Below are positions 20,147 to 34,419 of a DNA stretch of 64,000 nt, in pieces. The stretch spans positions 94,725-158,724 of the forward strand of contig NZ_JANJGU010000008.1 of the NCBI RefSeq assembly GCF_024626525.1. Reading direction: 5' to 3'. Numbering within the stretch: the first letter of the stretch is position 1; each line of letters opens with the position of its first letter. The translations under genes were made by a program, and so were the position numbers. Under the pieces are notes generated by a model. That model was not told the origin of the DNA. It ran no database searches and saw only the letters and a program-made list of their open reading frames with translations. This stretch comes from Lederbergia panacisoli (GTDB lineage: Bacteria; Bacillota; Bacilli; Bacillales; Bacillaceae_C).

Positions 20147-20182
20147 AAAAATTAGCTACTGAACCATTTTTTTTGCTGGTGA

Positions 20183-20218
20183 TGGGACGCAATATGTCTT
20201 ACCGGGACATATTTTGAC
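20183..20218 (+). promoter_or_regulatory. CggR operator
   Basis: Two direct half-operators: TGGGAC-N6-TGTC at 20183-20198 and, after 4 nt, CGGGAC-N6-TGAC at 20203-20218. This fits the known CggR site (CGGGAC-N6-TGTC-N4-CGGGAC-N6-TGTC) in all spacings. It lies between the promoter and cggR, so CggR bound here blocks elongation until fructose-1,6-bisphosphate rises. Confidence 0.93.
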
Positions 20219-20241
20219 CTGCGTTAAAAGGAGCCATGATT

Positions 20242-21273
20242 ATGCACTCATTATTAAAAATTCAAACTCAACTCGTTCCTGATATGCTTTCAGTTATGCA
20301 GAAACGTTATCAAGTTTTACGTTCGATTCGTTTAACTGAACCGGTTGGACGGAGAACATTAGCTGATATGCTAGGCATGACTGAACGTGTCCTTCGAAGC
20401 GAAGCGGAATTTCTGAAAGCCCGCCAACTCATTACGATAAAAACGGCTGGAATGATGGTAACTCCTAAAGGTACGAAATTGCTGTTGGAACTTGATGAAA
20501 TGATGAGGGAAATAACCGGCATTAGTAAAATGGAGCAGAGCTTAAAAAAAGTACTTTGCGTCAGAAACGTTGTGATTGTTCCGGGGGACAGTGATGAAAC
20601 GCCGCTCGTGAAAGAGGAGATCGGTAAAGCAGCAGCGGATGCATTAAGCAAACATCTTCGGAAGGGAAACATTATTGCTGTAACAGGTGGAACTACAATG
20701 GCTTGTACCGCTGAAATGCTCTCTAGTGATATGGGAGATGGAAAGAATCTTTTTTTCGTACCCGCTCGTGGAGGGATTGGAGAAGATGTGAAAAACCAAG
20801 CCAATGTCATTTGTGCGACGATGGCGGAAAAGACAGGTGGTTCACATCGAGTTTTATATGTTCCCGATGAAGTAGGTCTTGAAGTGTATCATTCATTGCT
20901 TAAAGAACCAGCGATCATAGAAGTTTTAAACATGATTAAATCGGCAAATATTGTTCTTCACGGGATTGGCGATGCCTTGACTATGGCTGGCAGGAGAAGG
21001 ACCAATAAAGCTGCCATGAAAAAAATAATAGAAGAAAATGCAGTTGGTGAAGCATTTGGCTATTATTTTAATGAAAATGGGGAAATAGTACATAAAGTAC
21101 CCACTATTGGCATGCAAATTTCCGACTTGCACGATAAGCCGTTTGTGATTGCCGCAGCTGGCGGGAAATCGAAAGCAAAAGCAATTAAGGCCTATTTGAA
21201 AGGTGCACCGAAAACAACGGTTCTTATAACTGACGAAGGTGCAGCACTAGAGGTTTTAAAAGGGCATTCGTAG
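20242..21273 (+). CDS. cggR: Central glycolytic genes regulator CggR
   Basis: CggR is a SorC-family repressor of the lower-glycolysis operon, inactivated by fructose-1,6-bisphosphate. The protein (343 residues from ATG 20242) has an N-terminal winged helix (GRRTLADMLGMTERVLRSEAEFL, residues 32-54) and a sugar-phosphate-binding domain with VTGGTTMA, VPARGGIGEDVKNQAN and ITDEGAA motifs. ATG at 20236 is an alternative, but AAAAGGAG at 20226-20232 is better spaced from 20242. The operator for the protein lies immediately upstream. Confidence 0.95.
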   Translation: MHSLLKIQTQLVPDMLSVMQKRYQVLRSIRLTEPVGRRTLADMLGMTERVLRSEAEFLKARQLITIKTAGMMVTPKGTKLLLELDEMMREITGISKMEQSLKKVLCVRNVVIVPGDSDETPLVKEEIGKAAADALSKHLRKGNIIAVTGGTTMACTAEMLSSDMGDGKNLFFVPARGGIGEDVKNQANVICATMAEKTGGSHRVLYVPDEVGLEVYHSLLKEPAIIEVLNMIKSANIVLHGIGDALTMAGRRRTNKAAMKKIIEENAVGEAFGYYFNENGEIVHKVPTIGMQISDLHDKPFVIAAAGGKSKAKAIKAYLKGAPKTTVLITDEGAALEVLKGHS

Positions 21274-21349
21274 ATTGCCGTTGGCATGAAAATTGTCAGC
21301 AGCTTTCTTGATGGACCCATTTAAATATAAAATTATTGCATGAAATTAA

Positions 21350-22372
<1,023 letters not shown>

Positions 22373-22424
22373 GAATCACTCGAATAATTGGATAATTAGC
22401 GATACGAGAATTATAATGAACAAT

Positions 22425-22456
22425 GGGGAGCGGGATCCAATCCCCTCTCTTTTTTC
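22425..22456 (+). terminator. Possible partial terminator after gapA
   Basis: GGGGA / TCCCC hairpin followed by TCTCTTTTTT. The operon genes continue downstream without a clear new promoter, so it may only attenuate and allow cggR-gapA to exceed pgk-eno. Confidence 0.5.
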
Positions 22457-22464
22457 AAATTTAT

Positions 22465-22672
22465 GTCTAGCTGCAGCGCCTATCGACTAGCAAACTTCTT
22501 GTCCTTTTCCCTACGATAAGGAAGCCAGACTCGTTCCTCGTCGTGTTTCCTTTATCGCAAGTCTTGGGCCGAAAGAAGACCGTCGACTAAAATCGCCACT
22601 TCCTGTGGCAACGTCGACGGACCCGCATCCTGCGGGCCTGTACGTCGATAAGCAGGCGCTTCCGCTTTTCTA
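22465..22672 (+). repeat. Dispersed repeat family 2, full copy (A)
   Basis: A 208-bp element between gapA and pgk. Ends are GTCTAGCTGCAGCGCCTATC and GCAGGCGCTTCCGCTTTTCT, which form imperfect inverted repeats (AGCGCCT / AGGCGCT). The interior has a strong palindrome CCGTCGAC ... GTCGACGG with a nested GCCAC / GTGGC. The copy at 57360-57571 matches over its whole length. The right end is 6 nt before the pgk Shine-Dalgarno. Confidence 0.88.
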
Positions 22673-22691
22673 ATTAAGGGAGGTTAGCGCG

Positions 22692-23876
22692 ATGGAGAAA
22701 AAATCAATTAAAGATATTGATGTAAAAGGAAAACGTGTATTTTGTCGTGTGGATTTTAACGTTCCGATGAATGAAGGAAAAGTAACGGATGATACGCGTA
22801 TTAAAGCGGCGTTGCCTACTATTCAATTTTTGTCGGAGCAAGGCGCTATCGTTATTTTGGCGAGTCACCTTGGAAGGCCAAAAGGTGAAGTGAAAGAAGA
22901 ATTAAGGCTTACACCTGTTGCGGAACGTTTAAGTGAATTATTGAATAAAGAAGTTGCGAAGGCTGATGAAGCTTTTGGAGAAAATGTAAAACAACAAATT
23001 TCAAACCTGCAAGAAGGGGACATCATTTTACTTGAAAATGTACGTTTCTATCCGGGTGAAGAAAAAAATGATCCGGAACTTGCAAAATCATTTGCAGAAT
23101 TGGCTGATGTGTATGTTAACGATGCATTTGGTGCTGCACATCGAGCACATGCTTCAACAGAAGGAATTGCAAAGTTTCTTCCATCAGCTGCTGGATTTTT
23201 AATGGATAAGGAATTAGAAGTGCTTGGAAAAGCTCTTTCAAATCCAGAACGCCCATTTACTGCAATCATCGGTGGAGCAAAAGTAAAAGATAAAATTGGT
23301 GTTATCGAACACTTACTTGATAAAGTAGATAATCTTATTATTGGCGGTGGGCTTGCTTATACGTTTATTAAGTCGCAAGGCCATGAGGTAGGAAAGTCAT
23401 TATTAGAAGAAGATAAAATAGATCTCGCACGTTCTTTTATCGAAAAGGCAAAAGAAAAAGGCGTTAACTTTTACATGCCAATGGATGTAGTTGTAGCGGA
23501 TGATTTTTCAGTAAATGCGAATACGCAAATCGTTTCTGTAGAGGAAATCCCTTCAGATTGGGAAGCATTGGATATCGGACCGAAAACTCGGGAACTTTAT
23601 CAAAAAGTGATCCAAGAATCTAAGCTTGTCATTTGGAATGGACCGATGGGTGTGTTTGAGTTGGAGCCATTTGCAAATGGAACGAAAGCAATCGCACAAG
23701 CACTTGCTGAGGCGAAAGATACATACTCTGTCATTGGCGGCGGTGACTCAGCAGCTGCAGTCGAGCAATTTGGTCTTGCTGATCAAATGAGCCATATTTC
23801 TACTGGCGGCGGAGCTTCTCTTGAATTTATGGAAGGTAAAATATTGCCTGGTGTCGCCGCACTGAATGATAAATAA
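22692..23876 (+). CDS. pgk: Phosphoglycerate kinase
   Basis: Pgk makes ATP from 1,3-bisphosphoglycerate. The 394-residue protein has the N-terminal signature [13 protein letters not shown] (residues 14-26), SHLGRPKGE near 58, [10 protein letters not shown] near 116 and the nucleotide-binding [15 protein letters not shown] and [10 protein letters not shown] near the C-terminus. AGGGAGGTTAG precedes the ATG and directly follows repeat copy A. Confidence 0.97.
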   Translation: MEKKSIKDIDVKGKRVFCRVDFNVPMNEGKVTDDTRIKAALPTIQFLSEQGAIVILASHLGRPKGEVKEELRLTPVAERLSELLNKEVAKADEAFGENVKQQISNLQEGDIILLENVRFYPGEEKNDPELAKSFAELADVYVNDAFGAAHRAHASTEGIAKFLPSAAGFLMDKELEVLGKALSNPERPFTAIIGGAKVKDKIGVIEHLLDKVDNLIIGGGLAYTFIKSQGHEVGKSLLEEDKIDLARSFIEKAKEKGVNFYMPMDVVVADDFSVNANTQIVSVEEIPSDWEALDIGPKTRELYQKVIQESKLVIWNGPMGVFELEPFANGTKAIAQALAEAKDTYSVIGGGDSAAAVEQFGLADQMSHISTGGGASLEFMEGKILPGVAALNDK

Positions 23877-23896
23877 GTCGGTTTTTGAAAGGATGA

Positions 23897-27526
<3,630 letters not shown>

Positions 27527-27538
27527 TATTTGAAGGTG

Positions 27539-27568
27539 GCCAGTACTTTAAGTACTGGCTCTTTTTTT
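27539..27568 (+). terminator. Terminator of the cggR-eno operon
   Basis: GCCAGTAC / GTACTGGC 8-bp stem with a 5-nt loop followed by TCTTTTTTT. Confidence 0.92.
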
Positions 27569-27645
27569 GTACTTGTACAACAGTATATATTTGTGATACA
27601 TTTAATGTATCTTCTTATGTTCGTATCAGGGGGTGTACTTTTAAA

Positions 27646-27882
27646 ATGCTTCATACATTAGCTATCACATTATTAATTATTGTTTCTATTGCACTTATTG
27701 CCGTTGTCTTATTACAATCAGGAAAAAGCGCAGGACTATCCGGAGCCATTTCCGGCGGAGCGGAGCAGTTATTTGGAAAGCAAAAGGCACGAGGAATGGA
27801 TCTTGTTCTCCACCGAATTACGGTTATATTGTCCGTATTGTTTTTCCTATTAACGATTGCCGTTACATTTTTTCAAGTATAA
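27646..27882 (+). CDS. secG: Preprotein translocase subunit SecG
   Basis: SecG is a small accessory subunit of the SecYEG channel. The 78-residue protein has two transmembrane helices (residues 4-24 and 54-76) around a Gly/Ala-rich loop ([22 protein letters not shown]), the SecG signature. GGGGGTG lies upstream of the ATG. The order eno-secG-est-rnr-smpB is conserved in Bacillaceae. Confidence 0.95.
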   Translation: MLHTLAITLLIIVSIALIAVVLLQSGKSAGLSGAISGGAEQLFGKQKARGMDLVLHRITVILSVLFFLLTIAVTFFQV

Positions 27883-27890
27883 AAGAATTC

Positions 27891-27929
27891 GACCTGGTCT
27901 AAGCAGAGGCCAGGTTTTTCTTTTTTTCA
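27891..27929 (+). terminator. Terminator of secG
   Basis: ACCTGG / CCAGGT stem followed by TTTTTCTTTTTTT. Confidence 0.8.
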
Positions 27930-27966
27930 TAGGGGATTCGGGAATGAAAAGTGCCGTAGTTGATCC

Positions 27967-28119
27967 TTCGTTCTCGCAAAGTGCAATTACGAGAACGAAA
28001 AGTGTAGATCCTGTGCCTTCGTTCTCGCAAAGTGCAAATGTGAGAACGAAAAGTATAGATCCTGTGCCTTCGTTCTCGCAAAGTGCAATTACGAGAACGA
28101 AAAGTGTAGATTCCGGGCC
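27967..28119 (+). repeat. Array 1: three 51-bp hairpin repeat units
   Basis: Units start at 27967, 28018 and 28069, with a truncated fourth at 28120. Each holds a perfect 9-bp inverted repeat TTCGTTCTC / GAGAACGAA around a 15-nt loop starting GCAAAGTGCAA, then an 18-bp spacer. The period is exactly 51 bp. One reading frame is open through the array (17-residue repeats containing PSFSQSA), but there is no convincing start. It fills the 370-nt gap between secG and est. Confidence 0.9.
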
Positions 28120-28252
28120 TTCATCCCTTCAACAAACTAAATGCGAAAAATTGCAGGTATCATCCAACAATTAAAATCATATTTCTGGATTGTTCCCCGG
28201 TACTTTGTTAAAAATAACTTATATTGACTAACAGAATAGCAGGTGTTTTTAC

Positions 28253-29002
28253 ATGATGAAAATTAAACCTCCGCAGCCTTTTACATTTGAAGCGGGAAAA
28301 AGGGCAGTTCTTTTACTGCATGGATTTACGGGGAATAGCGCTGATGTTAGACAACTCGGCCGCTTTCTTGAAAAAAACGGATATACAAGCCATGCTCCAC
28401 AATATAAAGGTCATGGAGTTCCACCCGAAGAGCTCATTTCTACTGGACCAGACGATTGGTGGAAGGACGTATTAGCTGGATATCATTTTTTAAAAGATAA
28501 AGGATATGAAGAAATCGCGGTGGCCGGTCTATCATTAGGTGGGGTTTTTTCTCTGAAACTAGGTTACACTGTACCAGTAAAGGGAATAATTCCAATGTGT
28601 GCACCAATGTATATTAAAAGTGAAGAAGTCATGTATAAGGGAATTTTAGATTATGCAAAGGAATATAAACAATTCGAAGGAAAGTCGGAAGAACAAATTT
28701 CACTAGAAATGAAGGAATTCAAAAAAAACCCGATGAAAACGTTAATAGCGCTCCAACAATTAATCGCAGGAGTTCGCGATAACGTTGACATGACATATGC
28801 CCCGCTCTTCGTTGTTCAAGCGCGCAACGATAAAATGATAAATGAAAACAGTGCGAATATTATTTATGAACAAGCCGAATCTGTACATAAGAACATAAAA
28901 TGGTATGAACACTCGGGACATGTGATCACACTTGGTCCTGAAAAAGAAATGCTGCATGAAGATATTTTACATTTTCTTGATGGGCTTGACTGGTCTGAAT
29001 AG
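28253..29002 (+). CDS. est: Carboxylesterase Est (alpha/beta hydrolase)
   Basis: The 249-residue alpha/beta hydrolase has the oxyanion loop [13 protein letters not shown] near residue 22-34, the nucleophile elbow AGLSLGG near 93-99 (Ser95-96), and C-terminal Asp (VQARNDKMI) and His (SGHVITL) of the triad. It matches the thermostable monoglyceride-type carboxylesterase Est of Bacillus/Geobacillus (YvaK). It lies just before rnr, whose start overlaps its 3' region closely. Confidence 0.93.
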   Translation: MMKIKPPQPFTFEAGKRAVLLLHGFTGNSADVRQLGRFLEKNGYTSHAPQYKGHGVPPEELISTGPDDWWKDVLAGYHFLKDKGYEEIAVAGLSLGGVFSLKLGYTVPVKGIIPMCAPMYIKSEEVMYKGILDYAKEYKQFEGKSEEQISLEMKEFKKNPMKTLIALQQLIAGVRDNVDMTYAPLFVVQARNDKMINENSANIIYEQAESVHKNIKWYEHSGHVITLGPEKEMLHEDILHFLDGLDWSE

Positions 29003-29023
29003 GTGAACAAGGAGGACAGAAGA

Positions 29024-31360
29024 ATGGAAGAACTGGATTTCAATAAAATTTTATCGTATATGAAAGAAGAAGCGTATAAACCCCTTACAGTACAAGAATT
29101 AGAAGAAGCTTTTGGAATTAAAGATGCGAGTGAATTTAAAAATCTCGTAAAAGCCCTTGTGCAAATGGAGGAAAAGGGACTCGTTGTAAGAACAAGAAGT
29201 AATCGATATGGTCTACCCGAGAAAATGAATCTTGTACGTGGGACACTCTCAGGGCATGCTAAAGGATTCGCGTTTCTTATACCGGACGAAGCAGGGCTTG
29301 ATGATGTATTTATTCCACCACATGAAAAAAATGGTGCTATGCATGGAGATAGTGTTTTAGTAAGGGTCACCAATGAAACATCGGGGTCTAGACGTGAAGG
29401 TGTTGTCATTCGCATCCTAAAGCGCGGTTCTGAGGAAATCGTTGGTACATACATTGAAAGCCGTCATTTTGGTTTTGTTATTCCAGATGATAAGAAAATT
29501 GCCGATGATGTTTTTATCCCTAAAAATGCCAATATGGGTGCAATAGAAGGGCATAAAGTGGTTGTTAAAATTACTGCATTTCCTGAAGATCGAAAAAATG
29601 CTGAAGGCGAAATCATTCAAATTTTAGGTCATAAAAATGATCCAGGAGTCGATATATTATCCATCATTCATCAACACGGGCTTCCGCTTGCGTTTCCTGA
29701 TGAAGTGTTGGAACAAGCTAATAGTATCCCTGATACGGTAGATGAAAGTGAAATACCGAAGCGGCGAGATTTACGTGGCGAAGTCATTGTAACGATTGAC
29801 GGTGCCGATGCAAAAGATTTGGACGATGCTGTGACACTATCTAAATTGGAAAATGGAAACTACAAACTTGGTGTCCATATTGCAGATGTCAGCCATTATG
29901 TAAAAGAAGGCTCTCCTATTGATCAAGAAGCCTTTGAACGGGGGACAAGTGTTTATTTAGTCGATCGGGTCATTCCCATGATCCCTCATCGTTTATCTAA
30001 TGGCATATGTTCACTTAATCCAAAAGTCGACCGCTTTACACTATCCTGCGAGATGGAATTGAACAAACATGGAGAAGTCGTTAATCATGAAATTTTCCAA
30101 AGCGTCATTAAAACAACGGAGCGAATGACATACTCGGACGTTAATCATATTTTGATTGATAAAGATGAGGAACTTAGGTCAAAATATGAGCCTCTCGTTC
30201 CAATGTTCGAACTTATGGAAGAATTACAAGGAGTTCTACAAAATAAAAGAATGAAACGCGGCGCGATTGACTTTGATTTTAAAGAAGCGAAAGTCATTGT
30301 GGATAACGAAGGAAAACCAACTGATGTAGTGATTAGAGAACGATCCATTGGGGAAAGAATCATCGAAGAATTTATGCTCGTTGCAAATGAAACGATTGCT
30401 GAGCATTTTCACTGGCTTGATGTTCCTTTTATTTATCGTATTCATGAAGACCCGAAAGAGGAGAAGCTGCAACGTTTTTTCGAATTTATTACGAACTTCG
30501 GATTAATTGTTAGAGGAACGGCGAATTCTGTCCATCCAAGAGCTTTGCAAGAAATTATTGAATCAGTACAAGGCAAGCCCGAAGAAATGGTCATCTCGAC
30601 CGTTATGTTGCGTTCGATGCAACAAGCAAAATACAATCCTGAAAGTATAGGGCACTTTGGGTTGTCAACAAAATTCTATACTCATTTTACATCCCCAATA
30701 CGTAGATATCCGGATTTAATTGTACACAGATTAATCCGAACGTATTTAATCGAGGGGAAATTAGATGAAGCTACTCGGGCAAAATGGCATGCACATCTTT
30801 CCGAGATTGCAGACCATTCTTCAAAACGTGAACGACGTGCTGTTGATGCCGAACGCGATACAGATGAAATGAAAAAAGCAGAATTTATGGAAGACAAAAT
30901 CGGTGAAGAGTTCGATGGAATAATCAGCTCTGTAACTAATTTTGGCATATTCGTTGAACTTCCCAACACAATTGAGGGGCTTGTTCATGTTAGTTATATG
31001 ACAGATGATTACTATCGGTATGATGAACGTCATTTGGCGATGATTGGCGAGCGGACCGGAAATGTTTTTAGAATTGGTGATGAGATTACTGTTCGTGTCA
31101 TTAAAGTGAATAAAGATGAACATGATATTGATTTTGAAATTGTCGGGATGAAAAGTAACCGCCGCCGTTCTGATGAAACGCCACAAACAAAAATTGTCAA
31201 TCTTAAATCCGGTAAAAAAGCTAAAACACCTTCTACTGGTCCTCAAGGTTCGGTTGAAAGTGAGGAATGGTCTACAAGACCGCCAAGAAAGAAAAAGAAA
31301 AAATCATATGACAATGCACCTGCTAAAAATCGTAAAAAGCGCAGTAGATCAAAACGGTGA
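29024..31360 (+). CDS. rnr: Ribonuclease R
   Basis: RNase R is a processive 3'-5' exoribonuclease that degrades structured RNA and works with tmRNA quality control. The 778-residue protein has an N-terminal winged helix ([12 protein letters not shown]), two cold-shock domains (residues 70-220), the RNB catalytic domain with [12 protein letters not shown] near 262-273, an S1 domain near 630-710 and a lysine-rich tail ([19 protein letters not shown]). I chose ATG 29024: AAGGAGGA at 29008-29015 lies between it and the upstream GTG 29003. Confidence 0.97.
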   Translation: MEELDFNKILSYMKEEAYKPLTVQELEEAFGIKDASEFKNLVKALVQMEEKGLVVRTRSNRYGLPEKMNLVRGTLSGHAKGFAFLIPDEAGLDDVFIPPHEKNGAMHGDSVLVRVTNETSGSRREGVVIRILKRGSEEIVGTYIESRHFGFVIPDDKKIADDVFIPKNANMGAIEGHKVVVKITAFPEDRKNAEGEIIQILGHKNDPGVDILSIIHQHGLPLAFPDEVLEQANSIPDTVDESEIPKRRDLRGEVIVTIDGADAKDLDDAVTLSKLENGNYKLGVHIADVSHYVKEGSPIDQEAFERGTSVYLVDRVIPMIPHRLSNGICSLNPKVDRFTLSCEMELNKHGEVVNHEIFQSVIKTTERMTYSDVNHILIDKDEELRSKYEPLVPMFELMEELQGVLQNKRMKRGAIDFDFKEAKVIVDNEGKPTDVVIRERSIGERIIEEFMLVANETIAEHFHWLDVPFIYRIHEDPKEEKLQRFFEFITNFGLIVRGTANSVHPRALQEIIESVQGKPEEMVISTVMLRSMQQAKYNPESIGHFGLSTKFYTHFTSPIRRYPDLIVHRLIRTYLIEGKLDEATRAKWHAHLSEIADHSSKRERRAVDAERDTDEMKKAEFMEDKIGEEFDGIISSVTNFGIFVELPNTIEGLVHVSYMTDDYYRYDERHLAMIGERTGNVFRIGDEITVRVIKVNKDEHDIDFEIVGMKSNRRRSDETPQTKIVNLKSGKKAKTPSTGPQGSVESEEWSTRPPRKKKKKSYDNAPAKNRKKRSRSKR

Positions 31361-31364
31361 AATG

Positions 31365-31399
31365 AAAAGGTTGGAGGTCCCGCTTCTAACCTTTTTCAA
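31365..31399 (+). terminator. Terminator or attenuator between rnr and smpB
   Basis: AAAAGGTTGGA pairs with TTCTAACCTTTT, followed by TTTC. A TATAAT (in TTGTATAATATAAAG near 31407) downstream could start smpB transcription. Confidence 0.7.
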
Positions 31400-31447
31400 T
31401 TTATTGTATAATATAAAGCAGTTCGGTTAGCCAAGGAGGAAAGATTA

Positions 31448-31915
31448 ATGCCAAAAGGGGAAGGAAAGTTAATAGCCCAAAACAAAAGGGCTAATCACGA
31501 CTATTTTATTGAAGATACGTATGAAGCGGGGATGGTCCTTCAAGGAACTGAAATCAAATCAATTCGCGCAGGCAAGGTAAATATAAGAGACTCTTTTGCA
31601 AGGATCCAAAATGGAGAGTTATTTTTACATAATGCACATATTAGTCCTTATGAACAAGGAAATCGTTACAATCATGACCCACTTCGAACAAGGAAGTTAT
31701 TATTACACCGTAAAGAAATAAATAAACTTATTGGTGAATCAAAAGAGCAGGGATACTCAATCATCCCCTTAAAGATATATTTAAAAAATGGTGTTGCTAA
31801 AATATTGATAGGGCTTGGAAAAGGGAAAAAGAAGTATGATAAGCGCGAGGATTTAAAACAAAAAGAGGCGAAACGTGACATAGAGAGAGCTTTCCGAGAG
31901 CAGCAGAAAGTGTAA
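31448..31915 (+). CDS. smpB: SsrA-binding protein SmpB
   Basis: SmpB binds tmRNA and delivers it to stalled ribosomes for trans-translation. The 155-residue protein has the OB-fold signature [19 protein letters not shown] (11-29), [19 protein letters not shown] and the C-terminal basic tail ([21 protein letters not shown]). AAGGAGGAAAG precedes the ATG. Its RNA partner ssrA lies 9 kb downstream instead of next door because the LplBC/binding-protein block lies between. Confidence 0.97.
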   Translation: MPKGEGKLIAQNKRANHDYFIEDTYEAGMVLQGTEIKSIRAGKVNIRDSFARIQNGELFLHNAHISPYEQGNRYNHDPLRTRKLLLHRKEINKLIGESKEQGYSIIPLKIYLKNGVAKILIGLGKGKKKYDKREDLKQKEAKRDIERAFREQQKV

Positions 31916-31919
31916 AATA

Positions 31920-31966
31920 TTAAGGTCTTTAGTTTTGAAATAAACTAAAGACCTTATTTTTTTATT
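31920..31966 (+). terminator. Terminator of smpB
   Basis: 14-bp perfect stem AAGGTCTTTAGTTT / AAACTAAAGACCTT with a 6-nt loop, then ATTTTTTT. Confidence 0.95.
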
Positions 31967-32048
31967 ATAAAAACAAGGGTGTATCGAAATAAGTCTAAAG
32001 TCCTCGTTTCTTTTCGACTACAAGATATTACAAATTTTTAAAAATATA

Positions 32049-32077
32049 TTGACTAATTGTTATACCAAGTTTAAACT
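32049..32077 (+). promoter_or_regulatory. Promoter of the lplBC-like operon
   Basis: TTGACT at 32049-32054, 17-nt spacer, TAAACT at 32072-32077. The same promoter box, including flanking TTGTTAT and ATAACAA arms, recurs upstream of the second and third binding-protein genes (36230 and 38279). The 300-nt leader that follows has no ORF. Confidence 0.75.
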
Positions 32078-32229
32078 GATAATAACAAATACCAGTTTTT
32101 TTCATTGTTTATAAAAATAAACAGGAGAATACTGTTGCTTACCATGGTAGAGTCTTTCATAATAAGATTGAAAGGGATTTCAAATCTAAACTATGAATCT
32201 AGTGAAATAGGAAAAAGGGCACAATCATA

Positions 32230-32320
32230 ATGGAAGCGCTAAAATTTCCGAATTATCTAAGGAGGGATTTTCGACAAACTTTTCAACCTTTTTATTTACT
32301 AAATAAAGTAAGCGTTATTA
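32230..32320 (+). promoter_or_regulatory. Two cre-like sites in the lplBC leader
   Basis: TGGAAGCGCTAAAA at 32231-32244 and AGTAAGCGTTATTA at 32307-32320 each match the CcpA site TGWAANCGNTNWCA in 12 of 14 positions. They lie downstream of the promoter, where CcpA can act as a roadblock. Confidence 0.5.
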
Positions 32321-32375
32321 AATTAGAGTTTTCTAAAAAAGGTAAAAACATCAAGATATAATCGGGGGAGACGAT

Positions 32376-33332
32376 ATGGAAAAGGCAGTTGTAAATAAAG
32401 ATATCGTAATCATGCCAAAAAAGAAATCGCTTTTCTTAAGAATAGCACGTCAGTGGGAACTCCAATTAATGGTTATCCCTGCCATTATCTTCATTTTCAT
32501 CTTTAGCTACATTCCGATGTACGGAATTATAATGGCGTTTAAGGATTACAACATTTTCAAAGGAATCGCGGAAAGTCCATGGGCTGGCTGGAAACATTTT
32601 AATATGTTTTTTACCGCTCCTGAGTTTACACAAGTCATGAGAAATACGCTTGTGATCAGTTTCCTTAAATTCTTCATTGGATTTCCAGCGCCAATCATTT
32701 TGGCTCTAATGCTGAATGAAGTAAGGAATATGTTCTTTAAACGCATTGTCCAAACAGTGAGTTATTTACCTCACTTCATATCTTGGGTTATCGTGTCAGG
32801 TTTCGTCATGTCACTATTGTCTACAGATAATGGAAGTTTGAACATCGCTTTGGAAAAGATTGGTGCGATTGATGAACCGATTAGTTACCTAAGCATTCCA
32901 CAATATTTTTGGACGATTTTAGTTACGACGAATGTATGGAAAGATATCGGTTTTGGTTCAATCGTTTATTTGGCCGCCATTGCGGGTGTCGATACACAGC
33001 TTTATGAAGCAGCAGCACTGGATGGTGCAAATAGATTCAAACAAATTTACTTGATTACGATTCCTTCCATCTTGCCGGTCATTTTAATTTTCATGATTTT
33101 GGCAATCGGAAACTTATTGAATGCTGGTTTTGAGGATATTCTCCTTTTAGGCTCTAACCCTGTTGTAAGGGATGTAGCGGATGTCTTGGATACGTACGTA
33201 TACCGTCGAGGTATTCAGCACTCACTATTTTCTTATGCAACCGCTGTCGGTTTATTTAAAGCCATTATCAGTGTAGGCTTGCTCACATTGGCAAACTTCT
33301 TGTCAAGAAGAGCAGGGTCGAGTCTATGGTAA
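32376..33332 (+). CDS. ABC oligosaccharide importer permease, LplB type
   Basis: The 318-residue permease has six predicted transmembrane helices and the EAA loop EAAALDGANRFKQIYLITIPS near 212-232, which docks the ATPase. Its C-terminus (YRRGIQHSLFSYATAVGLFKAIISVGLL) is typical of the LplB/YtcP/YteP family that works with large lipoprotein binding proteins. TCGGGGGAG precedes the ATG. It pairs with the permease at 33461; no ATPase gene is nearby, so a shared MsmX-like ATPase is likely. Substrate probably a plant-type oligosaccharide, not proven. Confidence 0.9.
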   Translation: MEKAVVNKDIVIMPKKKSLFLRIARQWELQLMVIPAIIFIFIFSYIPMYGIIMAFKDYNIFKGIAESPWAGWKHFNMFFTAPEFTQVMRNTLVISFLKFFIGFPAPIILALMLNEVRNMFFKRIVQTVSYLPHFISWVIVSGFVMSLLSTDNGSLNIALEKIGAIDEPISYLSIPQYFWTILVTTNVWKDIGFGSIVYLAAIAGVDTQLYEAAALDGANRFKQIYLITIPSILPVILIFMILAIGNLLNAGFEDILLLGSNPVVRDVADVLDTYVYRRGIQHSLFSYATAVGLFKAIISVGLLTLANFLSRRAGSSLW

Positions 33333-33334
33333 AA

Positions 33335-33440
33335 AGAAAAGCGGAAGCGTCTGTTCATCGACGTACAAACTTCAGGTACTTTGACTTATCGTAGAGAGTA
33401 GGACAAGAAGTTTGCTAGTCGATAGACGCTGGAGCTAGCC
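33335..33440 (-). repeat. Dispersed repeat family 2, inverted short copy (B)
   Basis: In reverse orientation the ends match copy A: GGCTAGCTCCAGCGTCTATC and CGCTTCCGCTTTTCT. The palindromic centre is missing. It lies inside the operon, between the two permease genes, 6 nt before the second one's Shine-Dalgarno. Confidence 0.8.
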
Positions 33441-33460
33441 AAAAAAGGGGAGGATACCAC

Positions 33461-34357
33461 ATGTTAAAAATGACAACGGGCGATCGCGTCATGTCGATCA
33501 CCATTTACATCGTGCTTACAATCTTAGCTTTTGTCACCTTTTATCCGTTCTGGAACGCATTGGTCATCTCGTTTAACAGCGGAATCGATACGATGAAAGG
33601 TGGAATCACCTTTTGGCCAAGGGTTTTCTCCTTGGACAACTATGAGATCGTTTTCCAAGATTCGCGTATTTTGAATGGATTTTTCATCTCCATTCTCCGT
33701 ACCGTGATTGGAACGGCGACAGCCGTCATGTTTACTGCAATCTTTGCGTATGGGATGTCGAGGAAAGAATTAATTGGTCGTGACTACTATATGATTTTCT
33801 GTGTCATCACAATGTTTTTCAGTGGCGGTTTGATCCCTACCTTCTTATTGATTAGAGGATTGGGACTATTCAATACATTTTGGGTCATGATCATTCCAGG
33901 CTTAGTCAGTGTATGGAATATGATTATCTTCCGGACTTTCTTCCAAGGCTTGCCTGCAGGACTGGAAGAATCCGCAAAAATTGATGGATGTGGATACTGG
34001 GGAACATTCTTCCGAATCGTCCTTCCGCTATCCGGTCCGGTTATCGCAACATTATCGTTATTTACAGCTGTGTATCACTGGAATGATTGGTTTTCTCCGA
34101 GTATCTATATCTCAGATCAAAAACTACTTCCAATCCAAACGATGCTACAGCAAATCCTTAGCTCCAACATTATGACTGAGCAAATGGCGCAAGCGGATTC
34201 AACCGCTGCAGCTCATATGCAGAAAATGAAATCAGTCTCAACAAAATCCCTATCAATGGCGACAATGATGGTCGCAACGATACCGATCATCTGTGTATAC
34301 CCATTCGTTCAAAAGTATTTCGTTAAAGGGGTATTGGTTGGTTCTTTGAAAGGATAA
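33461..34357 (+). CDS. ABC oligosaccharide importer permease, LplC type
   Basis: The 298-residue permease has six transmembrane helices and the EAA loop EESAKIDGCGYWGTFFRIVLPLS near 170-192. Its C-terminus ends KYFVKGVLVGSLKG, the usual end of LplC/YtcP-type MalG-like permeases. GGGGAGG precedes the ATG. It forms the channel with the LplB-type permease and is followed 62 nt later by the first binding-protein gene. Confidence 0.9.
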   Translation: MLKMTTGDRVMSITIYIVLTILAFVTFYPFWNALVISFNSGIDTMKGGITFWPRVFSLDNYEIVFQDSRILNGFFISILRTVIGTATAVMFTAIFAYGMSRKELIGRDYYMIFCVITMFFSGGLIPTFLLIRGLGLFNTFWVMIIPGLVSVWNMIIFRTFFQGLPAGLEESAKIDGCGYWGTFFRIVLPLSGPVIATLSLFTAVYHWNDWFSPSIYISDQKLLPIQTMLQQILSSNIMTEQMAQADSTAAAHMQKMKSVSTKSLSMATMMVATIPIICVYPFVQKYFVKGVLVGSLKG

Positions 34358-34366
34358 TCAACTTGG

Positions 34367-34386
34367 TTTAAGGCGCAAGCTTTAAA
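34367..34386 (+). promoter_or_regulatory. GNRA-capped 5'-UTR hairpin before binding-protein gene 1
   Basis: TTTAAGGC-GCAA-GCTTTAAA: an 8-bp stem (one G-U) capped by a GCAA tetraloop, 24 nt before the Shine-Dalgarno. The identical hairpin occurs before genes 2 and 3 (36420-36439, 38467-38486). Confidence 0.75.
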
Positions 34387-34419
34387 TATATATTAAAAAA
34401 TATTTAAGGGGGAAAAGAA

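Noticed and set aside
27967..28119. CRISPR array
   Set aside because: Regular repeats, but units are contiguous 51-bp direct repeats with near-identical spacers, and no cas gene is in the window.
27857..28174. A 105-codon ORF across array 1 with 17-residue repeats (PSFSQSA)
   Set aside because: It starts inside the end of secG with a TTG and no ribosome-binding site, and the open frame follows from the 51-bp period of a hairpin array. Listed as a repeat, not a gene.
28864..29454. 196-codon ORF on the - strand overlapping est and rnr
   Set aside because: Antisense shadow of two clear genes, low-complexity Ser-rich composition, no start signal.
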